Shown: positions 22,440 through 35,831, numbered from the stretch's first letter. The stretch is DNA of 64,000 nucleotides from Piper betle (GCA_033002965.1 JAURVB010001668.1:1-64000); one strand, 5' to 3'. The notes: generated from the letters alone by a model not told the origin. Made by a program: numbers and translations.

Positions 22440-23860
22440 GATTTTAAAAAATAAACTAATTAATCAATATTTTAAAATTAATTTTTATTAAAATTATTTT
22501 GATAATTAAGATGAATGGGTTAAAAATATTAAATTGAGTTGAAAATTTATAATTACTTTTATTATTTATTTTTTAAATTATTATATAAATTATGAGTAAT
22601 AAAACACATAAATTATTCTAAATGAAAATTACATTCCGTATAAATTATATACCCAATAGCTTATGCATTTTGGTTGCGGGGGCTTTTGGGCTTGAAACAA
22701 TTTTTGGTGTGGACTACCGCGAGTCGTTGCTCTGTTTTAATCTTATCTGAATCTGAACGAAAAGGAGAAGTGGGCCAGTGAACCACACCCACCCCAGATA
22801 TTATATCGTCCCATTTCAATCTTTGTTAGATACAAGGATTGGTGCACCATATTTTTGTTCGCAAGGTTGGACTATGTTTGCCTTACCTTTCGAATATTCT
22901 CTCATCTGATCTATGCGACGGAAAATATTTGGGTACGTCCCCTGCGAACAGTTTGCTTTACAAAGATGCAAGATCCAACAACCTCCGTCCGGAAATAGTT
23001 CCTTCTTAAATGGGGAATCCTTAGGGTAAGGGCTATTGCAACTTAGAAAGAATACCATATGATCTTTAAACAAAAATGCTATATTCTCATGTGTGGTATA
23101 TTACAGCATTAAACAATAAAAGAGGAACGTTGAACTCTTGAGATGATCAACTTGAAATGTGGGTTTTTGCTTTCTCCGCAGTTAAGCTAAGCTAGTGTTT
23201 TTCTGCACCCAAACTTTGCTTTCTCCGCAGTTATATATAATGATGCAAAGCTGCAAGTTTTATTCACCCCACCCACAGGGAGGAGAAAAGGACGAGAAGA
23301 AAGAGTGGGGGAAAGGGACACTTTTCCACCCGAACAGATACAAATAAACAACTGGAAAGTGTGATTCTTGCTTGCTTCGCCCATGTGCATCTTCGATTCT
23401 CTCCTGTTTCAACGCTGCAGGTCTTGTGGGTTACCAGCAGGCCAAGAGATGCCTCCCATCTCCTCCACCACGGATAATCCCAACATTTGAAACATTGGTG
23501 GTTGCGGATAGCCTCTTTTCGTGGCAGTCTTCCTTCCATTTTTGTCACGGGCACTTTAGTAATTGGATCCATAATTTTAATATTATATTATACCACCCAG
23601 ATATACTTGGTACCATTTTCGTGAGAATCGATATTGAAACACACTAATTTTGCTCATAGCTTTAATCAAATCAAAATATTAAATTCTAGACCACTATTAT
23701 TATTTAACTTAAATACATAGTCGACCTGCTTGTTAGACCTAACTACTCGAGGGGTCAAAAGATAGAAGGCTTTAATAAATTTAATGTGCAACTAAACACA
23801 CATGATTACCATGTATACATACTTAGGGTTGGGTTTTTATAACAAGGGCATCGTAAATGA
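22440..23860. other. Intergenic DNA with short unassigned frames
   Basis: A minus-strand frame at 23073-22816 (85 codons) is rich in Cys and Lys but matches nothing I know. 23250-23560 is unusually GC-rich for the area. The 19-bp block TTTGCTTTCTCCGCAGTTA occurs at about 23166 and 23215. No gene model with splice sites can be built. Confidence 0.4.
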
Positions 23861-25566
23861 ATATAAATTATAGAAAAGATTTTAAATCCCGAAAAATATC
23901 CCTTGTAACTAAGATGTGGGAAAAATTTTACAAATTGTATAATTTTATAATTTATATAATCCACAAGCAGTCATTCACATTTCATACATTTTACACACAC
24001 AAAAATATTACAAAGGTGTTCCAACTCGATCACATCACATCACTGATTATTTACAATCAAAATTTACATTTATCAGCCGTTGGTTTACATAGTCTTCGCA
24101 TGGGCCCTTCATCTTGTAAAACAAAATTTAGAAGTTCCTTTAACCTATATTTCTTCCTTGCTTTGGGCACATGCACAAGTAATATAGTTTAGCGTACTTA
24201 GGTTAATTCTTATCCTTTAGTTTTACAACTCCGGGCTTGGAGAATTCCTGCACGAAATAGTTAGACCCGTGAGCCCTTGAGTATATCGCCTGCAAAATAT
24301 TTTAAAATCAGGTTAGTAATGATAATTTTTCATATATTTTAAGACAAGACAACTCTTTATTTTAATGTCCGTAGGCTCTCACACATGAAGGAAAAGTCAT
24401 TTATACTGATACAAATAAAATTCAGATTGGCTCACTAACCCATAAGAGTATTTCATTATACAACTTAATGGCCTCACTTGGGTAATCATATTGGTTCACT
24501 AGTCTCGCAAAATATTTACATTGTAAGGCCCACCAACCCCACATTAACATGAGCAAACGACACACACACCAATAACCAAGTTAGCCATCCTATAAATCAT
24601 TCTTGATCCTTACGTCTCTCCGACCAAACCTACACCACCACATTATATAAAAAATATATGTCAATAATTAAAGATTTTCGGCATGAAAATAACTACGAAA
24701 AATAATTTTAAACTGGCAAATAGACAATTCATCATCCACACAAAACTTCAATAGAAAAAGAAATTCTTAACACCCACGTCATTATACCAAACTATGGCCA
24801 ATAGGGCCTAATCATAATTACAAAAATGTATATAAATATGAACCAAAGGTACTCAATAGTAACATGCCGGTATTATGGCCATTAGAACCTAAACCATAAT
24901 CACAACTATGTCTTAGATATACTTAATAGGAAGTCTCACCATAATCACCATAACATTGTATGACCCAGATACAATCAAGAGGAAGCATGCACATGCAATA
25001 TATATATAAATTAACCACCAAACCAAGTACCTCAGGTGGGTACTGATCGGGCTTCTCGGTAGGCATGACACATCCAAATCATGCGTGTATAAAATATTTA
25101 AAAATCATACTATACGTATAAGGCCAAAGAAGTATCGATAAATAGAGCTAAAATGACTTTTGATCTGGATATCATACTTTTGAAATTCACATCAAGTGAT
25201 CTGAACCTTGAAATTGCATTAATTCAGAAAATTCGGTAAGATGACCACTAGGTAGTGGATTTAATAAAACCCTACTAACTACTTCTTACGATTGTTTTAT
25301 TATATTCAACACCTAGATGTACATGATATGATGATGATCTAGTTATATATATGCCTAAGCATGGAGGTCTATATGCAAACAACTATGCATCGTGGCCAAA
25401 ATGAAAAGAAATGGGGGACGAAAGAGCGCAACTCAACGGGGGAAGGGAAGAAAAAGGTGGGCTCAAATGGTGGTGATGGCTCATGGCGGCAGCATCTGTC
25501 CGCGGCTACAAAAATGGCTCGTGATGGCCAGGAGAAAGAAGAAGGAAGAGGGAGGGGGCAGCCAAC

Positions 25567-25903
25567 TAAGGGGAAGGTAGAATGAGAAGGGAAGGGAGGG
25601 GAGAAGGAGAAGAGGGATGGAAGGAAGGAGGGAAAAAGAGGGAAAAGGGAAGAGGAGAGGGAGGAAGGAGGGAGGAGAGAGAGGGGTGGGAGAAATAGGT
25701 GATGATCTGGAGGAAAAGCAAGGAAATGAGAAAAGAGAAAGGAGGGTGAGAAAAGGGAAGGAAGAAAAGAAACGAGGGAGAAAAAGGGAAAGACAAGAGA
25801 AAATTATGAAAAAGTGAAAGAATAAAAAGAGGGAAAATGGGAGTAAAGAGAGAAAAAGGAGAAAGAAAAAAAGAGAGGGGGAGAGAGAGAAAAAAAGGTT
25901 GTA
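25567..25903 (+). repeat. Polypurine (GGA/GAAA-rich) tract
   Basis: About 340 bp in which nearly every base on the plus strand is A or G, built from shifting GGAAGG, GAGGGA and AGAAAA words. The open frames here on both strands are compositional artefacts. Confidence 0.85.
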
Positions 25904-27488
25904 GATATACCCAAAATGCATGGACATAATTCTTGCCTAATACAACATAAAAAATGTGACGTGTAAGAAATATTTATAAATATGGCCTTAATTTATATGA
26001 CACAACCGAATGAAACACAAGCCACTGGCTTGGCAATTGGGGTTGATGGGAAAACTCAATTGAGGATGCACCTAATGCTCAAGCTCACATCAATACACAA
26101 AGATCCTCATAGCATTAGACCCTTCAAACTGGACAAATCGTGTGCTACTCGGATCAAGCTAATGACAAACCACACATAAAGCATTGGGCCAATGAGCCGG
26201 GTTTTATAACCTTCCATCTTTAAGAAAATTATGACCTGCAATTTCAACAAAATAAGGGAACAATAATAAACAACCACAACACAAGATTGCAAACGGCTAC
26301 AATACACTACAAAGTTGCCGGCAACATAAAATGTCACACACTAAAACCAACTGACTTGCCTAGCCCAACAATTGGTCTCACATTGCTACTATCAACACAA
26401 TAAACACACATGAGCAGCCAGAGTATTTATTCATGCTCGCTTCCAAGAGTGAATAAATGTAATCCAATGTGTGCTCATGATACATAATCATCTAAAGGAA
26501 CCCCACAATCGGTGCCTCATGCCACGATGCAGTATAGAGGTCAAGCCCACCATAATAGTCGTGCTAAGGAGCATCCTATCAAACAAAGGTATCATGACAA
26601 ACCTTGAAAACTTAAACATGAGAGGGTGTAATTTGTAAAGGTACTAAAAGGACCTAAAAGGGTGCCTATCCCAAGGAGGTTGCTATGTCTACATTTATGG
26701 TAATAGACCGTGAGATGTGCATACTAGGGGTAAGTGGTATAAAACATAGGGAGATCAAGGATTGTACACTCCGAAGTGCCAAAAATCGTCTTCTACTGTA
26801 GATCTGATCATTATCCTGGAAATAGTAATAAGGGCATCCCGATGGATGGCTCTTACAGCTCTAGTACAATCAATAAATAGTAGGAAAAGATTTCTCTACT
26901 GAGTACTAGTCATGCACATGCTCAGGGATGAGCAACACATATCCTAAAGAACCACATTCGTGCCTCAGGCCAATGAGAACCCATGATGAGGTTTGATATA
27001 TGTCTCTTCTCGTCGTATGTGATTTGTAGATGGCTATCCCATATTGATTTATAATATTCTCTTTTGACTCACTCAGCTGCTACTATCATGGTAGATTCAC
27101 AAGCAGGGATATAAAAGGTCATAAACATGTTGATTAAAACATAAGGGCACACACCATGAAACTACATCAAGCCATGTCATAAAACAACAAAAGAGCTCAC
27201 AAGAAGCTGCGTTGATCTACACAACACAACTCAAAACTTGCTCATCTCATCATTGGTTTCCTATCTGATCACAGACCATCAATTCTAGCAACTGACCATC
27301 CATGTCCATCACCCTATTCATTTGCTTCCTTGACCATTTCTGTAACTATATAGCTCTACTAGCCATTCCATTCCTCTGTCCTGCTTGTGGGCTTTCTCAT
27401 CCTCACCTAACTTACCTGACATTCTTGTCTTTTGTTTCTGCCAGCTGCTTGCCAGGTCACTCCTAGAGCCAGCTTCTTCTATATAGTT

Positions 27489-27588
27489 GGCGGTTGTGCT
27501 ATCCAGACAACGGTTGTGCTACTTGGATGGTGGTCGTCCTTTACATATTGCAATCATGCTACACAGACGGCGATTGTGCTATAGCCAT
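27489..27588 (+). repeat. Degenerate 20-bp minisatellite, five units
   Basis: Five consecutive 20-bp units can be aligned with no gaps: GGCGGTTGTGCTATCCAGAC, AACGGTTGTGCTACTTGGAT, GGTGGTCGTCCTTTACATAT, TGCAATCATGCTACACAGAC and GGCGATTGTGCTATAGCCAT. Confidence 0.75.
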
Positions 27589-28059
27589 TTGACGTCACTA
27601 TCTCTGTGAGGTTGCATCTATCAATAAAGAAACCTAATTAGTCTGCCAACTTGATTTTGCCTTGTTCTACACCGGATCTATCCATCTGTCCTTATATCCT
27701 TGCTTTTCTCCTTATCACAAGGGAGTGGTCTACTTTGACACCCAAATATGTTATCTTGTTGGTTGTCACAACTTGTCCACGGTGTCCGTCTCCTTAATTT
27801 TGCGGATTTCCAAACTTGAGCTCAGTCCACACTCAACCACGTGTGCTTATTCTTAGTGATGTAGACTAACTCATTACACATTGGATAACAAGGTGTTGCC
27901 AAAGTACTGTTCTCCTATGATCTCCGAGTCAAGGATGTAGCAATCCCTTGAGTAAAGCTAAAGATGATCAAGATGGTTAATGCTTTAAGCATATGTTCAT
28001 ATCCGTTGTGTTTTCTAACCCCCTTCAGCAGTGTACTCTCTAATCTATCAAATCATTTT

Positions 28060-28750
28060 CTTCATAAGGATTCTAGTTGGATGATAAAATATATTTTAAT
28101 TACTTAATATATATTTTATTTATAATTTTAAAATCTAATTGAACCAAATATACGTTTACAATATTTAAAACTCCGATCGGTTGTGTGTAATATTTTTTTG
28201 CGTCGAAAAAATAAAATGTTTGAAGCATTGGGAAATGTAACTGAGTGCTTAGTTTAATTCAAATATTTTCCGAAGTTTATGGCCTCGATAAAACGAATAA
28301 ATTATTGACCATTATTTAGAGAATGTAGATTCTAATGTACTTACAAATGATATTTGTGGGGGAATGGGTTTATTCTCTCTTTGATGCTTATCATTAGATT
28401 TTAATTTTCACGGGCTTACATATGACTATTTTTTTTAACACGCCTCGAAGGTGTACTTGACTAAAGATGTCTACCGAGCCCAGGACCAAATATAGTAAAA
28501 TAATATAAAAAATTTTAAAATAAAAATAAGATAAAAATGATATAAAAATTTTTTAAATAAAAATAAGATAAAATAACATTAAAATTTTAAAATTTTTCTT
28601 GATGCACTTGTCTTCCAAATTTTATTTCAATTACTAAAATTCATTGCATCCAAACAAAAAAATATTTGTCTTCTAAATTTTACATTTTTTAATCCAATTT
28701 TAAGACAACCAATCAATCCTAAAAACGGGTTATAAGTATTTTGAATGGCT
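28060..28750. other. AT-rich spacer
   Basis: No gene; includes degenerate AAAATAAGATAAAA repeats at about 28490-28590. The downstream side of the CCCH duplication begins soon after, at about 28950. Confidence 0.5.
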
Positions 28751-29300
28751 CGTCCTTTTGAGATAAACACAAGGCCTATAACAAACTTGTTTTATTTTAA
28801 ACTGAATTGCAGTTGTGCGAATAGATTCACTTACATTTCACCTTCTAATCATGCACAAGCTTCAACCACTAGAAATATGTCAAAACACCAAAACTGTAAT
28901 TTTAAAGAAAGCTCACTGATAACATGTAACTTGGTTTATTTTAACCTGCACTAACCGTCGCTACACAGTCAACTTTTTCATTCCTACTAAACTACACCCT
29001 TTATAGCTTTTGATAGACTAAGCCAACTATAATACAGTTCTTTTTCCTAATGTTACGTCATACAGTCATGCCATCTTTGATTACAATAAGATGCTGAAAC
29101 TTATCAAAGTCTCCTACGTGAACTTTTTTCAACCTTTAATAGGGTAAAAGAAGAATCCTATGAGGGAACTCATATTGGGACTCATTAATTGTGCCACCTT
29201 TCTGTAAAAGAAGTGTATGGTATTGTAAAGCAGGGGAAACAAATGAAAACCCAGTAAGCTTTGTCTCTTTCTCTCTCTCTATTAGCTTTTTTCTTGCGTA

Positions 29301-32092
29301 TTATATCACTGTGGGTATGCTGCTTGCAACTGGAGATGCAAATGGACTGTCTGGAAGGTTAATTCCTTGGCCACTGAAACAAAACAAATTGCAAGGAGAA
29401 GAAAAAACAATGTCAGTCATAAAACTGATAAAATCTATTTAGATGAGCGAGTCTAACATTTTTTTCCAAGATCTGATATGCATGATTGTTTAAAGGTAAT
29501 ATAAAAACCCAGTTTTCTTATGGACATTGGAAAAAAGATATTTAGCAGATGTACACAGCTGAAATGGCAAAAAAAATCTCTTACAATAGATCCACATCTT
29601 GAATAATTGTTGAAAAAGATAACATAACCAACCTCTCCTGCTTACTACAGCTGCTGTTTGTATTCCTAGCTCTGTCATCATTAGTGGAACCATTGTCAAC
29701 AATGTCAAGAAGATAATTGAAATTATCAGTTGTGGGATCATCCTGACTATCTGCATTAATCCAAATTTCTGAATGATATTCAAAATGCAAAACATACAGA
29801 AGAGAATGTAAAAAGGAAAATATCTCCTAGCTAGATGAGTGTGATGTGTTAAATGGAACAGGGGAAGATACCTTCAGATAGTTTTAGATTTTCCATTGGT
29901 GGATAGTTGAAATATTGTTGCTGGTTCAATGCTCTAGATGATAGTTGCATCTCAGAAAATAGTCTTCTCTCATGCTCAAGTGCTTGTTCATGTTCTTCAA
30001 GCAGCTTCTTCTGAAGCAATTTAGATATCTCTGAGACCCGATGGCCTAAAAAATCATGTATACAATCACAAGTCTTAAGAGAATCAAATATAAAAAAATA
30101 ACCAAAAGCGAGCCATAACTTACTTGATTGAAGATGAGGGTGATCAATTTCAAAAACATTAGGTGAATAGTACATTGATTGATCAAATTTCTCCACATAT
30201 TTTCTGCATATATTTTCAAAATGAAAGCATCAAGGCAATCTGGCAAAGAAGAAACAAATATGAAACAGGTAGGTAAAATATTGATGCATCAGTCATAAGA
30301 GAAGAAATAAAATAAGATACAAAAAATTGCTCCCTAGAAACAACGGTATCCAGAATGAACATTCACTGCAGTAATGTTGCTAACCGTTATTGGTTACAGA
30401 AGATGAAAATGGAACATTCCCAAAGAATATCTAATCAGGTTCACACATAATCTGACAAAACCTTCTAAAAAAACTTCAACTTAAGAGGCTGGAGCCGCTG
30501 GACTACCTTACATTTGCAATTTCCAGTAAGGTCAAACTTATTAAAAATAATACCAAAAAGACAAAAAAAAAAAGAAGATAGCAAACACCAATTTGAACTA
30601 GCATGTATACTGAAAGCAAATACCTATCAACAAGCTTTGATTTTTCACGATATGGCTTCACAAGTACTCGTGAATTACAGACATAATGGGGATTTCCCTT
30701 GGCCAATATTTGCTTCACCGTCTCTGAGTATACAAATGTCACAAAACCAAACATTCTCTTTTGCTGGCAAGGAATCCTCACATCTTCAACTGGACCATAT
30801 GTGCTACAAAAAGTAAAAAAGAAAGCAACATATAGTAGCTCACAGATAATACATACATGTGTCATCATTAAATGTTAACTGTAGTTCGTACTTGAAATAG
30901 TTGGATACATCTTCCTCAGAGAAGGTGCTGTCCGCAGGAAAAGTGAGATAAATCTGGCGGGCACTAGCAGCCATCATGCCTGAATCGCTTCTCGGCGAAT
31001 TTTCAGCAAGAACAACATGATGCTCACCGTAGGGACTGCAATCAAATACAAATTTAAAATTTATGTCTTGCCACGTCAACTTATACATGTCTACTAAACC
31101 AGGCAATAAGTACTAACTCCAACATCATTAACCATAGTGAAAGAAGAGGTATAAGCGTTAGATTTTGATGTCTTTGTATTTTTTACATACCGTTCAATCA
31201 GGTAAATGTTTTTCATCTGAACAATCAATTTTGTCAAACAATGTTGCCTTTGGCTCTCGGAAAGATAATTCTCAGCCAGCAAGTTTTTCTCATACTTCTC
31301 AAAGTACAATATAGGTAAGGTGGCAAGGGAAACAGGCCTTCCTCTAGCAAATTTCAGAAGCGATGTCAACTCCATTTCAAGTTTCTCAAGAGAGCCTGGA
31401 GATAAAATATATTCTTCATACCCCATTTCGCTTGGCTGTGGACTCATAATTTGCGAAAAACCATCAGGCATCACCTGCCCATGAAAAAATTTACAACTTT
31501 CACCATGCCTGCAATGACCTTTGCTGAAATAAAGGCATGTTTTGGGTGGAAATTCAGGAAGGCTAAGGGATCTGCGGGTTGTCCTCATGGCACCTACCGC
31601 CTGCTTGGGGTTGTAATAGCTGGTCGAAAAATCTGTGTTAATGGGATTTTTGGACTCTAACAGGTCCTCTAAGCCAAATGTGTGGGGCTGGTGGCCATGC
31701 AAATCAGTAAAACTGTGAGGAACAAAATCTGTGGTTTCTTCATGAGAGTACTTAGGCTCCCAGTAAGATGACGAAGCTCTAAAAGCAGATGAAGAATTGA
31801 AGGAATGGGAAGGAGTAAAGGGTGTAAACTGTAGAGGGAGATTTGAAGCGGTTGAAGTTAATTCAACTGGTGGTGAGATTGAAGAAAAAGAGTCTTTCGG
31901 GGAAAACCCAAGCTTGGATTTGGCCTTGCTAATAAGAAAGTAGATGGAAATATCAGGTCCAAACGCCAGACGAATCATCTCATCATCACCATGATCTTGT
32001 AATAAAAGATATCCAATAATCTTTGATGCATATTTTGGTTCTAATGCTCGAATTCGATCATACACTATTTTAGTATATCCTGTGAAATCCAT
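29301..32092 (-). CDS. CCCH zinc-finger / LOTUS-like / RRM RNA-binding protein, copy B
   Basis: Tandem paralogue of copy A with the same seven coding exons and phases: 32092-31191, 31035-30892, 30803-30624, 30203-30124, 30045-29872, 29750-29633, 29373-29301 (1,671 nt, 556 residues, open throughout). Exons 2 to 7 have exactly the same lengths as in A. Exon 1 is 27 bp shorter, through small in-frame changes in the Ser/Pro-rich linker. The CCCH finger is at residues 186-204, the RRM has IYLTFP and KRMFGFVTF, and the charged helical segment reads [20 protein letters not shown]. The start is the ATG before DFTGY, just after a 5'-UTR intron acceptor (TTTGCAG). Introns and the 3' flank also align with A. 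Both copies look functional; role as for copy A, by family. Confidence 0.9.
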
Positions 32093-33240
32093 CCTACATA
32101 TGCTATCTGCAAAGTTTGGACAAAAAAAACCATTGAACACCATTTTCATGTGCATAAATAAAAAATTGACCTAGTAAAACACAAATCATAAAAAGAGAAA
32201 CATACTAAATCCAAAATACAAAAAAAGGTTCAATCCATCATAGATACACCATCCTCAAAGTTTGAGAAAAGAAGAAGAAAACCTTAAGACCATTTTCATG
32301 CGCATACGAAAATCTAGCTAAGTAAAAAACATGACAATCAAAATAAAACAATATATAAGTTCAAAGATCAACATGACAAAAATCAAAGATTATCCCAAGC
32401 ATCATGACCTTTTTCCTTTTCAAAAATTTTCTCAAGAATTACAAGGCTTACTTAAAAAAACAAACAAAATTTCTTCCCAAAAGGCAGACAAACCCCCAAA
32501 CCACCTTACAGTCCAAAGCAAAAATGCCAACAGCACCATAGCAAACTTTCTTTCGACCAAGAAAATCTATAAAGTACCATCGTTCAAAAAAATACGAAAA
32601 GAAAGAAGTCAACAACCATTGAACAACTTAGAAAGAAAAAAAGAAAAGAAACCCATCAAGAAACAGCACTTACAAAGTTAGATTAGCTTAGCATCACAGC
32701 ATGCATCAATTTAATAAAAAGACGAAGAATATGAAAAAAGAAGAAGAAGCAAAAAACCCATCATCAAATAGCACTTAGAAGTTAGATTAGCCAGTGAAAC
32801 TTACGCAACACGAACAACAGATGAGATCTAGTATTCAGATCATGAAAATCTAAAGTTAACTAAACTGTCTTCCCCACAATCCCCACCCACCACCCCTTCC
32901 CTTCCCTTCCCTTGGCAACCCTTTGACGCCTTCAATTTACTGCAGACACATGAAGAAATCGATGGCTTGTGAAAAAGAGGTTAAATTCACACAAGTAAAT
33001 GAAAATTAAAAAAGAAAAAAGATTTTTTTATTGTCAAATAATGGGAATCTGCAAAGTGGCATCACGTTCAAGTAGTTTTAATATCATTATTCATTATCTA
33101 TTGTTATATTATATAAGAGGCGGGCCCAATGGATTGTAAAATATACATTGATTGTCGAATTACAGGTTGTATTTTGTCGTTATCACTAGTGGAGTGCAGA
33201 GAAGAAATTGACGTGGCCAAGTAAATGACAATGCTGCCCT
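32093..33240 (-). promoter_or_regulatory. 5' UTR intron, G-rich leader and promoter region of copy B
   Basis: It contains the 5'-UTR intron, the conserved GGCGTCAAAGGG block (about 32917-32935, minus sense) and G tracts. Further upstream, about 33160-33225, is a second block shared with copy A (ACAGGTTGTATTTTGTCGTT). A GGGCCCA site lies near 33124. Confidence 0.5.
32871..32911 (-). promoter_or_regulatory. Canonical G-quadruplex motif in copy B leader
   Basis: On the sense (minus) strand, runs of 3, 3, 3 and 4 G are separated by two-base AA loops (32911-32893), with three further G runs downstream. This meets the usual G3+N1-7 rule. Confidence 0.7.
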
Positions 33241-33600
33241 CCATTGAACTTTGTTTTACTGCTGAGTTGATTTAGTTGAAAAAACACAAAATCTGTGGGC
33301 AAGATCGATGACTGGTCGAGATGCCAAAGTTACGATTACAGACCATCTAATAACACTATTTTTTCTTGCAAAATGGTGACGACGTCCTCACGTAGGGCAG
33401 CCACAATGGAGCGGCAGTGAGTCAAAAGGGAGGGGCCTGTTATATTCGAAAGGAACTGCAGCGTTGAGAGTTTCGAGGATTGCCGTACGGTGAATTGGGT
33501 GTTTCGACCATCTTTTTTTTTTTTCCGTGAGGCAGAGGAGAAAGTGTTACATTCTTTGTCAAGGATTAGGAAAGCCCACGACGCAGAGTTGAGGGTGCCG
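33240..33600. other. Junction DNA with a 29-bp tandem repeat
   Basis: No gene. At about 33577-33634 a block starting CACGACGCAGAGTTGAGGGT occurs twice, 29 bp apart, at the passage into the GC-rich part of the next LTR. Confidence 0.45.
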
Positions 33601-35831
33601 TAGGCCACGACGCAGAATTGAGGGTGCCGTCGCCGTCCCAGTCGGCCAGCGCCCTTTCCCGACCAAGCTTTCCCTTTCTGCTCCCCTTCCTTCTACCCTT
33701 CTTCCTCCAACACCGCCACTCCCCTTGTTCATGGAGTGCTGCCACTGGCCAGACCAGCCAGCCAGCCACCCCGGCCAGACCACCTAGCCCTAGCCTAACC
33801 TTTCCCAGCCCTCTTCTTTATGGAGCGGCAACCGCCGCCAACCCTCGGCAGTCGAGACTGCCACCGGCGTTGTAGATTTCATGCTTCTCAAATTTTAAAT
33901 TTTTTGTTCATTTTAATTATTATGTATATTGTTAATAATTTTTACAAATTATTCATATTTTTATAAATATATTATTTTAAAATTTAAGGATAATTATTTA
34001 TTAATTAATAAATTATATTATGAAATTTAGAATTGATAATGATTAATGATACTTTGAATTATTTGATTCAGAAATTAAATATGTTATTGGTGATGTAAAC
34101 ATTACGAAGTTAGGTATTAGGTTTATAATTGTGCAAGTTAATTAATTAATTGATTAAAAAGTTAATTGAAAATGATAATTGATATAAGATGAATATAAGT
34201 TTAGAAATTGTGATATAGTTATCTAGTTAAAAGTAATGATAAAAGATTTTAAATTATTGGTTGTTAAATTAATTCATTTGTTGATAGTCCGACAGTGATG
34301 TTAGTAGTTATAGTAAATATAATTTTGTAATGATTTATATATATACATTTCATATATGCATCATACAGTTAGCTTAGGCGTTAATATTTAGTTTGATTAT
34401 ATAGGTACAAAATATGAGTTCGCCGCGTAAATGCGTGACCTCGCGTGGAGCTTCTATCAAGTCCCTTTAGAACTCGTTCCCTGATTTTATAATCTACTCC
34501 ATCGTATTTTGAGTTGACCGATACAAGACGTGTTGAGTAGTAGATTTATTGGATTCTACTTAACACAAATCATTTAGCTAAATGATTTTTAGATTAAAAA
34601 CCTTCGACGATGAGATCTATCAAGTCTGCTTTTGAAAACAAAATTCACCTCAAGTTACCTTTGGTCCTATAATATTATATCTCTTCCCAATCCTATATTT
34701 TTTTTATTGAGTTTTTAGTGAAACGAGAGACAGTGAAACCGACTCGTACATACCATAAGCGGGTACACATGCCTGTCACAGAGGACTCTGGATTAGTGAT
34801 AGAGTTGTTCTATTCTCGAGGGATCCTAATAACTTTTCGTTTTGAGTTCTTCACACCCATAGAAATGTGGAGGTTTACGAGTATTTATGTCTGAACATGT
34901 AGTTTTAAGGGTATTAAAGGCAACTTGTTGACTCGATCTTCATGCTTAAGGCTAGGAGATATAAAGAGAAAATGAGAGAGTTTAGGATATACTAGTAGTC
35001 CAAAGGGATGGGGGAAAAATGAGAAAATATCGAGAGAGACATCAACAGACTAGTTACTTTAGGATGTTGTTGGGTTTACGGCTCGATACTCCCCAATAGA
35101 CGCCCTTATAAAAGTTTACAGAAGTTATACATGGTTTTTCTTCAAAATAAGAGTTACCTATTTTTTGTTAGTTTGTTATATTTATTTTTAGACCAGTAAC
35201 ACTCATTATTGACGTTTTATTTTATATATATGTAAATAAAAAGTAGGAATCTGATATGCAAACCTGGGTATAAGAGCAATGACATCTCGTGCATACACAA
35301 ACCTAGCACGTTTTGTTGGATTGTTATTTTTTCATTATGATATTTTAGTTTATAGTATGATGTTTCATAATGAAATGATAATAATAATATTTTGAGATTG
35401 ATATAGCAAATGAGAATGATATGGCAGACAAAACAAACAGATAGGTCAAGACCTAGTGGATGTAAATGATTTAGTTGATATCATTTTAGTATGCTAGGAA
35501 ATGAAAAAATTGGATGGTATGATATATATTTATATATCGTGGTGTTGATAGGTTAACCCTTTATTACACTTTAAGGAGAAACTCTATCCGTATAGTTTTA
35601 AAAATTTTATTGATTTTACTGTAATTATTTTTTGAGTGTGAATTATTTGTCATATCATTCACGTAAGATTTTCATATTCCATGCTTGCATAACAGAATAT
35701 ATCTTCTCCCTTAAGATATTAAAAGTAAATCCATTTGAATTAGGTTTGAATTAGTCCATTTATTTGGGTAACTTAGAATTATTTCGGTTCAATTTGCAAG
35801 TAAGTTAGATTTGAGGTATTAGGTGGTAACA
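33600..35831 (+). mobile_element. Family-T LTR, diverged copy
   Basis: It follows the complete LTR at 53163-56052 in order: a GC-rich CCG-repeat segment, an AT-rich segment, the block GAGTTCGCCGCGTAAATGCG (GAGCTCGCCGCCTAAGCGCG in the complete copy), GGAGCTTCTA, TCGAGGGATCCTAA, CATCAACAG and CGTTTTA near the 3' part. It ends with GATTTGAGGTATTA/GGTGGTAACA where the complete copy has GATTTGGGGTGTTACA. The first 430 bp are missing or too diverged. No internal element follows, so it is a solo or truncated LTR. Confidence 0.7.

Larger units (their letters stand above)
23860..28060. other. Probable non-coding retroelement-derived DNA
   Basis: Moderately GC, low-coding DNA whose style (repeated accounts of TGCCTCATGCC/TGCCTCAGGCC blocks at about 26510 and 26960, and pairs of similar segments some 450 bp apart) suggests decayed LTR sequence, perhaps of a gypsy element on the minus strand. 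No gag or pol frame is visible, so the class is a guess. It also contains the polypurine tract at 25567-25903 and a minisatellite at 27489-27588. Confidence 0.35.

Noticed and set aside
25361..25927. Several long open frames on both strands in the purine tract
   Set aside because: They follow from biased composition (few T on one strand, so few stops) and encode only Lys/Arg/Glu/Gly or Phe/Ser/Leu/Pro runs.
31451..31660. Plus-strand frame within CCCH copy B exon 1
   Set aside because: Shadow of the minus-strand coding exon.
33559..33875. GC-rich overlapping frames at 33.6-33.9 kb
   Set aside because: They fall in the GC-rich segment of a family-T LTR, which also has such frames in the complete copy without conservation of protein sequence.
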